Assembly (NCBI GenBank): GCA_027071965.1
Contig: JALSYJ010000126.1
Coordinates: 1-14,699, forward strand
Direction of reading: 5' to 3'
Source of the DNA: Robiginitomaculum sp.
GTDB taxonomy: Bacteria > Pseudomonadota > Alphaproteobacteria > Caulobacterales > Maricaulaceae
DNA: 14,699 nucleotides
Shown here: positions 1 to 6,540 of the stretch, one piece after another
Layout: each line of letters starts with the position of its first letter
Position numbering within the stretch: the first letter of the stretch is position 1
Notes under the pieces: generated by a model
Seen by the model: the letters and a program-made list of their open reading frames with translations, nothing else
Told to the model about the DNA's origin: nothing
Databases searched by the model: none
Program-made: the position numbers and the translations under genes

Positions 1-82
1 TGACCAGGCCTGCTTTTTCAGCTTTGGGCACCTTGCGAAATCCAAAGGACTCCTGTGCTTCGGGTGTAGACTTATTGCTCAT
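1..82 (-). CDS. ubiE: Ubiquinone/menaquinone biosynthesis C-methyltransferase UbiE, N-terminal fragment (cut by window edge)
   Basis: Only the first 27 codons lie in the window, read leftwards from an ATG at 82-80. The peptide begins MSNKSTPEAQESFGFRKV and continues with PKAEKAGLV. This matches the conserved start of UbiE proteins, where a FGF(R/K)xV motif is followed by a short charged stretch and a valine that leads into the SAM-binding methyltransferase fold. UbiE is a SAM-dependent C-methyltransferase acting late in ubiquinone (and menaquinone) synthesis. It is divergent from mutM across 51 bases, an arrangement familiar near dnaA in alphaproteobacteria. The catalytic domain is outside the window, so the call rests on the N-terminal motif plus the neighbourhood. 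Confidence 0.8.
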   Translation of the reverse strand, partial: MSNKSTPEAQESFGFRKVPKAEKAGLV

Positions 83-133
83 GGCGGCGGAACATAGCGG
101 CTTGTTAGCCAAACTACCATAGGACATTTTCAC

Positions 134-1000
134 ATGCCTGAACTTCCTGAAGTCGAAACCGTCCGTAATGGGCTTGCCCCGGTTATGGATGGCAACAGAA
201 TTACAACCGTTCGGCTAAATCGGCCTGATTTGAGGTTTCCCTTTCCCGAAAACTTTGCAAACCGGCTAAGCGGCGCAAAAATTCATAAAACTGCCCGGCG
301 CGCAAAATATTTACTGTTTCATCTGGACACCGGTGAAACCTTGTTGTGCCATTTGGGAATGAGCGGTTCGTTTTTGGCCCTTAAAGCCGGTGAGGCTGTG
401 CCGCCAGACAGAAACACAAAACACGATCACGTATTATTTAAGATGAGCGATAGCGCAAGGCTCATTTATAATGATCCGCGCCGCTTTGGGTTTATGGATT
501 TATTTGCAACAGATGATATGGATGAATCCAAATTCCTGAAAAACCTGGGGGCCGAGCCTACCGGCAATGAAATATCGGCAACAAAGCTTTTACAACAGCT
601 CTCCACACGAAAAGGCCCCATTAAATCAGCCTTGCTTGACCAAAGAATAATTGCCGGGCTGGGAAATATCTATGTGTGTGAAATACTGTTTAGAACAGGA
701 GTGCACCCGGCAATGCGTGCTTGTGACTTAACCCCAAAACAAATTGAAGACATGGTTGATCACACCAGAAATGTAATCAGGGAGGCCATCATCTCCGGCG
801 GCTCATCACTAAAGGACTTTACCAATGCCGATGGAGATTTGGGATATTTCCAGCACAGTTTTGATGTATATGGACGAAACGATCAACCTTGCCGAAAGCC
901 GGGTTGTGGCCACAGTATTGAGCGAATAGTCCAAAGCGGCAGGTCAAGTTTTTATTGCCCTGGCTGCCAAAGCCTGCACCTTAAAAAAGTATCCGATTAA
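134..1000 (+). CDS. mutM: Formamidopyrimidine-DNA glycosylase (8-oxoguanine repair)
   Basis: Bifunctional base-excision repair enzyme that removes 8-oxoguanine and formamidopyrimidines and nicks the abasic site. The protein has 288 residues, close to the family's usual 270-290. It starts MPELPEVETV, so the catalytic Pro2 and Glu3 are present once Met1 is removed. K58 sits in the conserved ARRAKYLLF segment. HLGMSGSF (73-80) and DPRRFG (114-119) provide void-filling residues. GLGNIY (175-180) opens the helix-two-turn-helix. The C-terminal zinc finger has C253, C258, C275 and C278, with R270 in its hairpin. The first ATG is the only sensible start because Pro2 must be the second residue; AGGA at 121-124 is the ribosome site, 9 bases upstream. 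No key residue is missing. Confidence 0.97.
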   Translation: MPELPEVETVRNGLAPVMDGNRITTVRLNRPDLRFPFPENFANRLSGAKIHKTARRAKYLLFHLDTGETLLCHLGMSGSFLALKAGEAVPPDRNTKHDHVLFKMSDSARLIYNDPRRFGFMDLFATDDMDESKFLKNLGAEPTGNEISATKLLQQLSTRKGPIKSALLDQRIIAGLGNIYVCEILFRTGVHPAMRACDLTPKQIEDMVDHTRNVIREAIISGGSSLKDFTNADGDLGYFQHSFDVYGRNDQPCRKPGCGHSIERIVQSGRSSFYCPGCQSLHLKKVSD

Positions 1001-1044
1001 AACATCCCGATTTAATATTGCGCTGCCTGCGTTATTTTTGTCTA

Positions 1045-1073
1045 TTGAACCTGCCGCTATCTTGGCCTATGTG
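1045..1073 (+). promoter_or_regulatory. Possible promoter for echA
   Basis: TTGAAC (1045-1050) and TATGTG (1068-1073) are separated by 17 bases, in the gap between mutM and echA. The match to the housekeeping consensus is moderate (four of six at -35, three of six at -10). No better pair was found in this gap. Confidence 0.35.
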
Positions 1074-1142
1074 GCGATGAATTAAACTCCGGGGTGGGGA
1101 CAGCACCTCCAAAATGGTGGAGCACACTAATGGTGGAACATA

Positions 1143-1919
1143 ATGTCATTTGAAACAATCCAGATAAAAACCGACGGCAATGTCGGGGTTATCACATTAA
1201 ACCGGCCCGAAGCCCTAAACGCTCTTAATGCGCAAATGACCGGTGAAATTGCGCAAGCATTAGCAGAATATGAAACCGATTCGGAAATCGGCTGTGTGGT
1301 TCTTACCGGCTCAAAAAAGGCATTTGCTGCCGGTGCTGACATCAAGGAGCTGCAGGATCGTTCTTTTGTTGATATTTATATGAAAGACCCCTTTGTTGAA
1401 ACTTGGGAAAGTGTTTCGCGGTTCAAAAAGCCGATTATCGCAGCCGTTTCAGGCTATGCTTTGGGGGGGGGCTGTGAAATAGCCATGATGTGTGATTTTA
1501 TTCTGGCCGCCGACAATGCCAAGTTTGGCCAGCCTGAAATTAATCTTGGCGTTATGCCCGGGGCCGGCGGAACCCAGCGTCTGGCCCGGTTTATTGGCAA
1601 GGCCAAAACCATGGAAATGTGCCTTACCGGCCGGATGATGGACGCCGAAGAAGCCGAACGTGCTGGCCTGGTTTCCCGCATTATATCTGCAGATGATCTG
1701 TTGGATGAAGCGATGAAAACCGCACAAACAATTGCTGAAAAGTCACTGCCCATTGCGATTATGACAAAGGAGGCGGTTAATACCGCCTATGAAACCACCC
1801 TTGCACAAGGTATCCGATTTGAGCGCAGGGTGTTCCATTCACAATTCGCCACCGAGGATCAGGATGAAGGAATGACCGCCTTTATTGAAAAGCGCACCCC
1901 TCACTTCAAAAACCGATAG
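1143..1919 (+). CDS. echA: Enoyl-CoA hydratase (crotonase family)
   Basis: Predicted to hydrate trans-2-enoyl-CoA to 3-hydroxyacyl-CoA in fatty-acid beta-oxidation. It has 258 residues, typical for single-domain crotonases. FAAGADIKEL (61-70) forms the first part of the oxyanion hole and GYALGGGCEIAMMCD (104-118) the second. The two catalytic glutamates of the rat mitochondrial enzyme (Glu144 and Glu164) correspond to E112 and E132, in GGGCE and QPEINLG. This supports a true hydratase rather than an isomerase or hydrolase, though the acyl-chain preference cannot be read. The start follows GGTGGA at 1132-1137, with 5 bases to the ATG. The codons for LGGGC contain nine consecutive G residues (1463-1471). 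An enoyl-CoA hydratase next to rpsT and dnaA is a recurrent alphaproteobacterial arrangement. Confidence 0.92.
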   Translation: MSFETIQIKTDGNVGVITLNRPEALNALNAQMTGEIAQALAEYETDSEIGCVVLTGSKKAFAAGADIKELQDRSFVDIYMKDPFVETWESVSRFKKPIIAAVSGYALGGGCEIAMMCDFILAADNAKFGQPEINLGVMPGAGGTQRLARFIGKAKTMEMCLTGRMMDAEEAERAGLVSRIISADDLLDEAMKTAQTIAEKSLPIAIMTKEAVNTAYETTLAQGIRFERRVFHSQFATEDQDEGMTAFIEKRTPHFKNR

Positions 1920-1939
1920 CCACATAGGTGTAAAAGGTG

Positions 1940-1968
1940 TTGACCTTGCGAGCTCTCAAAGCTATATG
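1940..1968 (+). promoter_or_regulatory. Promoter for rpsT
   Basis: TTGACC (1940-1945) and TATATG (1963-1968) are spaced by exactly 17 bases, and the -10 is embedded in GCTATATG. This is the best promoter in the window and resembles the alphaproteobacterial CTTGAC-N17-CTATAT pattern. Transcription would begin near 1975, giving a leader of about 90 bases before rpsT. A small inverted repeat AAGGT/ACCTT (1934-1938 and 1943-1947) overlaps the -35 element. Confidence 0.65.
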
Positions 1969-2066
1969 CCGCGCCTTGGCACTATGTACCGGGTGCACAG
2001 GCAACCGACAGCTAAGCGCCACAAACCTAATCCACCCTGCCTGACAGGAAATAAACAAGGACCATT

Positions 2067-2336
2067 ATGGCCAATACCAGTTCCGCCCAAAAAGCTGTTC
2101 GGCAAATCGCTCGCCGCACCGCTACCAATAAGTCCCGCCGCACCAGAGTGCGTACTTGCCTGCGTGCCGTTGAAGAGGCTCTTGCCAAGGAAGATCAGGC
2201 CGCTGCCCAAAGCGCTTTTGCCATCGCCGAACCAGCAATGATGCGGGCTGTCAGCAAGGGTGTTTTTCATAAGAACACCGCTGCCCGTAAAATTTCCCGG
2301 CTATCACACCGGATCAAGAATCTCGGCGCAAAATAA
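2067..2336 (+). CDS. rpsT: 30S ribosomal protein S20
   Basis: Primary 16S-rRNA-binding protein of the small subunit. It has 89 residues, the normal length, beginning MANTSSAQKAVRQIARRT. It is strongly basic, with the family's long helical hairpin, including RAVEEAL and the C-terminal segment KGVFHKNTAARKISRLSHRI. AAGGA at 2057-2061 lies 5 bases before the ATG. It has its own promoter about 125 bases upstream and a strong intrinsic terminator just after the stop, so it is probably a single-gene transcript. The roughly 90-base leader could host autoregulation, as described for S20 in enterobacteria, but I see no defined element in it. Location immediately before dnaA agrees with other alphaproteobacteria. 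Confidence 0.97.
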   Translation: MANTSSAQKAVRQIARRTATNKSRRTRVRTCLRAVEEALAKEDQAAAQSAFAIAEPAMMRAVSKGVFHKNTAARKISRLSHRIKNLGAK

Positions 2337-2360
2337 ATAAACGCCAAAATTTATTGTCTG

Positions 2361-2394
2361 AAGAACCGGCCAAAAAGAGCCGGTTCTTTTGTTT
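2361..2394 (+). terminator. Intrinsic terminator of rpsT
   Basis: A perfect 10-bp stem, AAGAACCGGC (2361-2370) with GCCGGTTCTT (2379-2388), encloses an 8-base loop. The T-rich run TTCTTTTGTTT follows directly. It lies 25 bases after the rpsT stop and should insulate rpsT from dnaA. Confidence 0.9.
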
Positions 2395-2453
2395 GGGCGG
2401 CCGAATTACCTGTCGTACACAGGGCAAAACCCCGAACGCTCAAAACGCCTCAA

Positions 2454-2554
2454 GAGTCAACAAAAAAGAATCAATTTATTTTACCTTAAGCAAGCGCCGA
2501 AGAGTCAAAGACTTAGCCGCACAGGCGAGTAATTTGACATTTTTTTTCAGATTC
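2454..2554. promoter_or_regulatory. Cluster of four GANTC (CcrM-type) methylation sites upstream of dnaA
   Basis: GAGTC 2454-2458, GAATC 2468-2472, GAGTC 2502-2506 and GATTC 2550-2554 fall within 101 bases; about one per 256 bases would be expected by chance. Two of them share the longer repeat AAGAGTCAA (2452-2460 and 2500-2508). In Caulobacter the cell-cycle methyltransferase CcrM modifies GANTC, and dnaA transcription responds to that methylation. The sites are seen directly; regulation by methylation in this organism is inferred. Confidence 0.55.
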
Positions 2555-2559
2555 CAACA

Positions 2560-2587
2560 TTGACCAATATTGTTAACTTGTTAGGTT
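2560..2587 (+). promoter_or_regulatory. dnaA: Possible dnaA promoter
   Basis: TTGACC (2560-2565) and TAGGTT (2582-2587) are separated by 16 bases. The -35 is good and the -10 weak. A near-identical arrangement precedes sdhC. TATATAAC (2675-2682) is an alternative -10 nearer the gene but lacks a visible -35. Confidence 0.3.
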
Positions 2588-2659
2588 GCCTCAGATGATT
2601 TTTCCAACGGGGTTATCTGCTGACATCACTGGCGGGCATTTAAGTGGTTTCAGGTAAAA

Positions 2660-2668
2660 TGTGGAAAA
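2660..2668 (-). promoter_or_regulatory. DnaA-box-like 9-mer
   Basis: TGTGGAAAA on the plus strand reads TTTTCCACA on the minus strand. This fits the relaxed DnaA box TTWTNCACA and differs by one base from TTATCCACA. It lies 70 bases before the dnaA start, a suitable place for autoregulation. Confidence 0.4.
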
Positions 2669-2738
2669 ATTCATTATATAACAAAGCACTGCCCAATTAA
2701 GGGCATTTCTTCTTCGGGCTGTTAGAGGGGCGCGTCCA

Positions 2739-4136
2739 GTGGCTAATCATAACCATTATATTGTCAACCAGGACGCAGATATTAACCAATTGCAGCCCGT
2801 GTGGGCCATGGTTCGTGAGGGTTTGGGCCAACAAATACCAGCCAGCGATTTTCGCTCATGGATTGATCGTTTGCAGGCGATTCCTGTTGATGAGGACAGG
2901 GTTGCGCTAATTGCGCCAAACACGTTTTCACGGGACTGGATTCAGGAAAACCTGTTTGATTTAATTTGTAAATTATGGATGAAGTCTGACCCACAAAACC
3001 GCAGCCTGTCCTTACAGGTGGCCTCTGGCAAGGTTACTGCAACAAATACGGATGCCGAAGCTAAGAAAACTGACCAGGCATCAATGTCTGTTGCAGATAC
3101 AGCCGGTCACAAATATCGTTTTGATAATTTTGTGGTCGGCCCCAGCAATGAAGTGGCGTGGGCGGTTTCAAAACAGGCGGCGCGCGGGCCACAATCAAGA
3201 TTTAATCCGCTGTTTATTCATGGCGGCTATGGCCTGGGCAAAACCCATTTGTTGCGGGCAATTGCCCATCAAAGCCGGATTCAGTCTCCGACAAAAAAGG
3301 TATTGTTTTTAACCGCAGAGGCCTTTGTACAAAAATTTGTTACCTCGCTTCGTGGTACCCAGTCCCTTGAGTTCAAGAAGAATTTCCGGTCACTGGACTT
3401 GCTTCTTATTGATGATTTACATTTTTTAGCTGGAAAAACTGCAACCCAGGAAGAGTTCGTCCACACCCTTGGCTCACTGATTGAAAGCGGCTCGCAGGTT
3501 GTCTTAAGCGCAGATCGCTCCCCTGGTGAAATTGCCGCTTTGGATGACAGGCTGCGCTCTCATTTAAGCGGCGGCCTTGTCTGCCGTATTGCACCTGCTG
3601 CTTTTGAATTACGCCGGGAAATACTGGTGCAGCAGGTAGAAGAAATGAAAACAGAGTTTGAAAACTTCAAGGTTCCGGATGATGTGCTGGACTTTTTAGC
3701 CTCTAAAATCTGTTCTTCTCCGCGCGAATTGCTTGGCGCCTTGAATATGGTGGTATCAGGAACAGTATTAATTGGTCGCCCGGTAACACTGGAGCAGGCC
3801 CGTGACATACTAAGTGACGTGGTGCGGGCAACACGGGTAAAGGTTTCCATTTCCGACATCAAAAACGGCACCACCTCATGGTTTGGTCTTGGCAAGGAAG
3901 ATCTGCTATCACGACGCAAAACCCGCAATATTGTAAGGCCGCGCCAAATTGCCATGTATCTTGCCAAAGAGCTTACTTCTTGCTCCTTGCCTATGATCGG
4001 ACAGCGCTTTGGCGGACGCGACCATACTACGGTAATTCATGCCATAAAAACCATACAAAAGCTGATTGCTGAAGATACCGCCCTTGCAGACGAGGTTGAA
4101 GGCTTGCGTCGTTCGCTTACCAAGCTACAGTCATAA
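2739..4136 (+). CDS. dnaA: Chromosomal replication initiator protein DnaA
   Basis: AAA+ ATPase that binds DnaA boxes and opens the origin. It has 465 residues. Domain I (about 20-82) contains FRSWIDRLQAI. A short linker (about 95-125) follows. Domain III carries Walker A GGYGLGKT (162-169), Walker B LLLIDDLHFL (221-230), sensor I SADRSPGEI (257-265) and sensor II SSPRELLGALN with R329. Domain IV ends with RPRQIAMYLAKEL (400-412) and the DnaA-box-binding signature FGGRDHTTVIHA (424-435). The start is GTG (2739), preceded by AGAGGGG (2724-2730). Box VII reads DRLRSHLSGGL (270-280), so the position of the E. coli arginine finger R285 appears to be His275; this deserves checking against alphaproteobacterial homologues. 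Confidence 0.97.
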   Translation: MANHNHYIVNQDADINQLQPVWAMVREGLGQQIPASDFRSWIDRLQAIPVDEDRVALIAPNTFSRDWIQENLFDLICKLWMKSDPQNRSLSLQVASGKVTATNTDAEAKKTDQASMSVADTAGHKYRFDNFVVGPSNEVAWAVSKQAARGPQSRFNPLFIHGGYGLGKTHLLRAIAHQSRIQSPTKKVLFLTAEAFVQKFVTSLRGTQSLEFKKNFRSLDLLLIDDLHFLAGKTATQEEFVHTLGSLIESGSQVVLSADRSPGEIAALDDRLRSHLSGGLVCRIAPAAFELRREILVQQVEEMKTEFENFKVPDDVLDFLASKICSSPRELLGALNMVVSGTVLIGRPVTLEQARDILSDVVRATRVKVSISDIKNGTTSWFGLGKEDLLSRRKTRNIVRPRQIAMYLAKELTSCSLPMIGQRFGGRDHTTVIHAIKTIQKLIAEDTALADEVEGLRRSLTKLQS

Positions 4137-4232
4137 CCTTGATTTGGGTCATTTGGCTCATATTTGTAATAAGCCCTATTGAGCAATTGCTATATTTGTG
4201 ACAAGTGGGGCGCAAAACCGGATAGAATCGCG

Positions 4233-5348
4233 ATGAAATTTACCATTGAGCGGGCTCCCCTTCTAAAATCACTCAGCCATGTAACCAGCGTGGTCGAGAG
4301 ACGAAACACTATTCCCATATTGTCCAATATCCTGCTTAGCGCTTCTGCAGAGGGCGTAAGCATGGCTGCTACTGACCTTGATATTGAAATTGTTGAGATT
4401 GTGGATGCCAATGTTCTGTCCGAAGGCGTAGCGACACTGCCGGCTCATACCTTTTATGAGATTGCCCGCAAGCTGCCCGAAGGGGCCGAGGTGACGCTGG
4501 AGATGAAACCAGACGACACACAGATGGTCTTGCGCGCCGGACGGTCACGGTTTTCATTGCCAACACTGCCTCAGGATGAGTTCCCAGCCCTGTCTGCAGA
4601 CGGGCTGACCCATCGCTTTGAGCTCGAGGCGTCTGAACTTGCCCGGCTGATCGACAAAACCAGATTTGCTGTCTCAAATGAAGAGACCCGTTATTATCTA
4701 AATGGCGTTCATATGCACGCAACAGAGGGTGAACAGCCGGTATTGCGCGCTGTTGCAACCGATGGCCATCAACTGGCTTTGTGTGAATCTGTTATTCCTT
4801 CTGGCGCCGAAGGCATGCCTGCTATTATTGTCCCTCGTAAAACCATTGGCGAAGTGCGCAAACTCGTTGATGATGTAAGCGACAATGTAGTTATAGCTGT
4901 CTCTGATTCTAAAATAAGGTTTGCGGTTGGCAGCGCCGTGCTTACTTCCAAATTAATTGACGGGTCTTTTCCTGATTACCAGCGGGTAATTCCCAAAACT
5001 AATGAAAACCAGCTTGAGCTGGAAAATCGCAGCTTTGCTGCATCCGTTGATCGGGTTTCCACAGTGAGTATGGAAAAATCACGCTCTGTCAAAATGGTTT
5101 TGGAAGCAGATACCTTAACATTACGGGTGTCCAGCCCGGAATCCGGACAGGGAACCGAAGAAATTTCAGTGTCATACAGCGGAGATCCGATGGAGATTGG
5201 CTTCAATGCCAAATATTTGCTAAATGTCCTGTCCCAGATCGATGGTCAGGAGGTGGTTTTTCGCCTGTCTAATTCCAATTCTCCAATTTTGATTGAAGAC
5301 AGCGGCGATAAACACGCCCTTTATGTACTGATGCCGTTGCGGGTGTGA
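4233..5348 (+). CDS. dnaN: DNA polymerase III beta subunit (sliding clamp)
   Basis: Ring-shaped processivity clamp for the replicative polymerase. The ATG at 4233 gives MKFTIERAPLLKSL and 371 residues, the usual length. A longer reading from TTG at 4179 would add 18 residues not found in the family and is rejected. The protein has three repeated clamp folds. ERRNTIPILSNILL (residues about 23-36) and VATDGHQLALC in the second domain are characteristic. The C-terminal YVLMPLRV matches the conserved end near the peptide-binding pocket. It lies 96 bases after dnaA. GCTATATT at 4189-4196, beside the palindrome AGCAATTGCT (4182-4191), could be the -10 of its own promoter. The ribosome site is weak. 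Confidence 0.96.
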   Translation: MKFTIERAPLLKSLSHVTSVVERRNTIPILSNILLSASAEGVSMAATDLDIEIVEIVDANVLSEGVATLPAHTFYEIARKLPEGAEVTLEMKPDDTQMVLRAGRSRFSLPTLPQDEFPALSADGLTHRFELEASELARLIDKTRFAVSNEETRYYLNGVHMHATEGEQPVLRAVATDGHQLALCESVIPSGAEGMPAIIVPRKTIGEVRKLVDDVSDNVVIAVSDSKIRFAVGSAVLTSKLIDGSFPDYQRVIPKTNENQLELENRSFAASVDRVSTVSMEKSRSVKMVLEADTLTLRVSSPESGQGTEEISVSYSGDPMEIGFNAKYLLNVLSQIDGQEVVFRLSNSNSPILIEDSGDKHALYVLMPLRV

Positions 5349-6478
5349 TCTCTACGGCCCTTGTTCATCTCTCTTTAAGCCGGTTTCGTTCCCACACGAA
5401 CACCGAGCTTGATATTGAACCAAAGCCAGTGATCCTGTTCGGAGCCAACGGAATTGGCAAAACCAACATATTAGAAGCTGTTTCCTTGCTTACTCCCGGC
5501 CGGGGACTGCGCCGCAAGCGGCTTTCTGATGCCACCCAGCATGGCAGCTCACAGCCATGGGCTGTGCACGCAAAACTATCCCGCCAAGACGGTATATTTT
5601 CCATTGGAACCGGGCTGGAGACTCTGTCCAATGGCCACCGCAGGCTGGTGCGGGTTGATGGCAGTCATGCCAGTGCTGGGGCGCTGGCACAATTGATGCG
5701 ACAGGTTTGGCTAACCCCGGCGCAGGATCGAATCTTTTCCGGAGCCAGAGGGCTGAGGCTTAAGTTTTTTGATCGTCTGGTTTTTTCCTTGTTCCCGGAA
5801 CACGCAAAGGCCGTGTCATCTTATGAAAAAGCCATGCGGCAGCGCCAAAAGCTGCTGGATGATGGCGGGGCTGAGCCGGCATGGCTGGACGGGCTGGAGC
5901 AGCAAATGGCACAATTTGCATTGGTGCTTATGCAAAACCGGAACCAGACAATGCAGCGCCTGATCCAAGAGATCGAGTCCAGCCCTGCCAGCGCTTTTCC
6001 CAAAGCTGATCTGGAACTGGTTGGTGAGAATGAGCTCGCTGTACTGACAGCAAAAAACCCCATTGATGAAAACGCCCTGCGCACAAGCTTTGGTAAGGCC
6101 AGACACAATGATACCCGCGCCGGGCGTTGCTTAACCGGGCCGCACCGGGCTGATTTGCGCGTAAGCTGGGCCGTGAAACAAATGCCAGCCAGCGAGTGTT
6201 CCACAGGCGAGCAAAAGGCCTTGCTTGTGGGGCTGACCCTGGCTCATGCCAAAGCTGTAAGTGCCCACCAGCAGGCATGCGCGCCGATAATCCTGCTTGA
6301 TGAAGCTTGCGCCCATCTGGACGAGAGGCGCCGCGCAGCACTTATTGATGAGCTGTGCCAGTTAAAAGGTCAGGCCTGGCTTAGCGGTACTGACCGTTCC
6401 TTGTTTGAGCATTTTGGCAATAGGGCTCAGTTTTTTGAAATTAAAGAGACGGGGGCAACCCCCGAACAGGCCAGTTAA
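5345..6478 (+). CDS. recF: DNA replication and repair protein RecF
   Basis: ABC-type ATPase that helps load RecA at single-strand gaps and stalled forks. It has 377 residues. Residues 7-23 match the RecF start, including LSLSRFRSH. Walker A is GANGIGKT (33-40), the ABC signature is CSTGEQKALL (285-294), and Walker B is IILLDEACAHLD (315-326), with the D-loop following. The region LTGPHRADL (263-271) is also characteristic. The start is GTG at 5345, overlapping the dnaN stop in GTGA, which implies translational coupling. Near the 3' end, codons for TGATPE form a hairpin, CGGGGG-CAA-CCCCCG (6450-6464), with no T tract after it. Confidence 0.95.
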   Translation: MISTALVHLSLSRFRSHTNTELDIEPKPVILFGANGIGKTNILEAVSLLTPGRGLRRKRLSDATQHGSSQPWAVHAKLSRQDGIFSIGTGLETLSNGHRRLVRVDGSHASAGALAQLMRQVWLTPAQDRIFSGARGLRLKFFDRLVFSLFPEHAKAVSSYEKAMRQRQKLLDDGGAEPAWLDGLEQQMAQFALVLMQNRNQTMQRLIQEIESSPASAFPKADLELVGENELAVLTAKNPIDENALRTSFGKARHNDTRAGRCLTGPHRADLRVSWAVKQMPASECSTGEQKALLVGLTLAHAKAVSAHQQACAPIILLDEACAHLDERRRAALIDELCQLKGQAWLSGTDRSLFEHFGNRAQFFEIKETGATPEQAS

Positions 6479-6540
6479 TTGACATTATTCTGGCATGTTT
6501 TTGCTCGCTCCAGCGGCACAAAAGCGTTAAGGTTTGCTCC

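Larger units (their letters stand above)
2395..2738. other. rpsT-dnaA intergenic region, 344 bases without a gene
   Basis: No convincing coding sequence is present. The stretch contains a cluster of GANTC methylation sites (2454-2554), a T-rich tract at 2540-2547, a possible promoter TTGACC-N16-TAGGTT (2560-2587), a DnaA-box-like 9-mer (2660-2668) and an AT-rich TATATAAC (2675-2682). It is the regulatory leader of dnaA. I see only one good DnaA box, so I do not call a replication origin here. Confidence 0.7.

Noticed and set aside
2354..2563. Open frame of 69 codons between rpsT and dnaA
   Set aside because: It runs through the rpsT terminator, has no ribosome site, and its low-complexity basic product resembles no family I recognise.
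4179..4232. N-terminal extension of dnaN from a TTG codon
   Set aside because: The 18 added residues do not match the clamp family, whose proteins begin at MKFTIER-like sequence.
6491..6505. Sigma-54-like TGGCAT...TTGC upstream of gyrB
   Set aside because: The GG and GC elements are 9 bases apart instead of the strictly required 10, and gyrB is not a known sigma-54 target.
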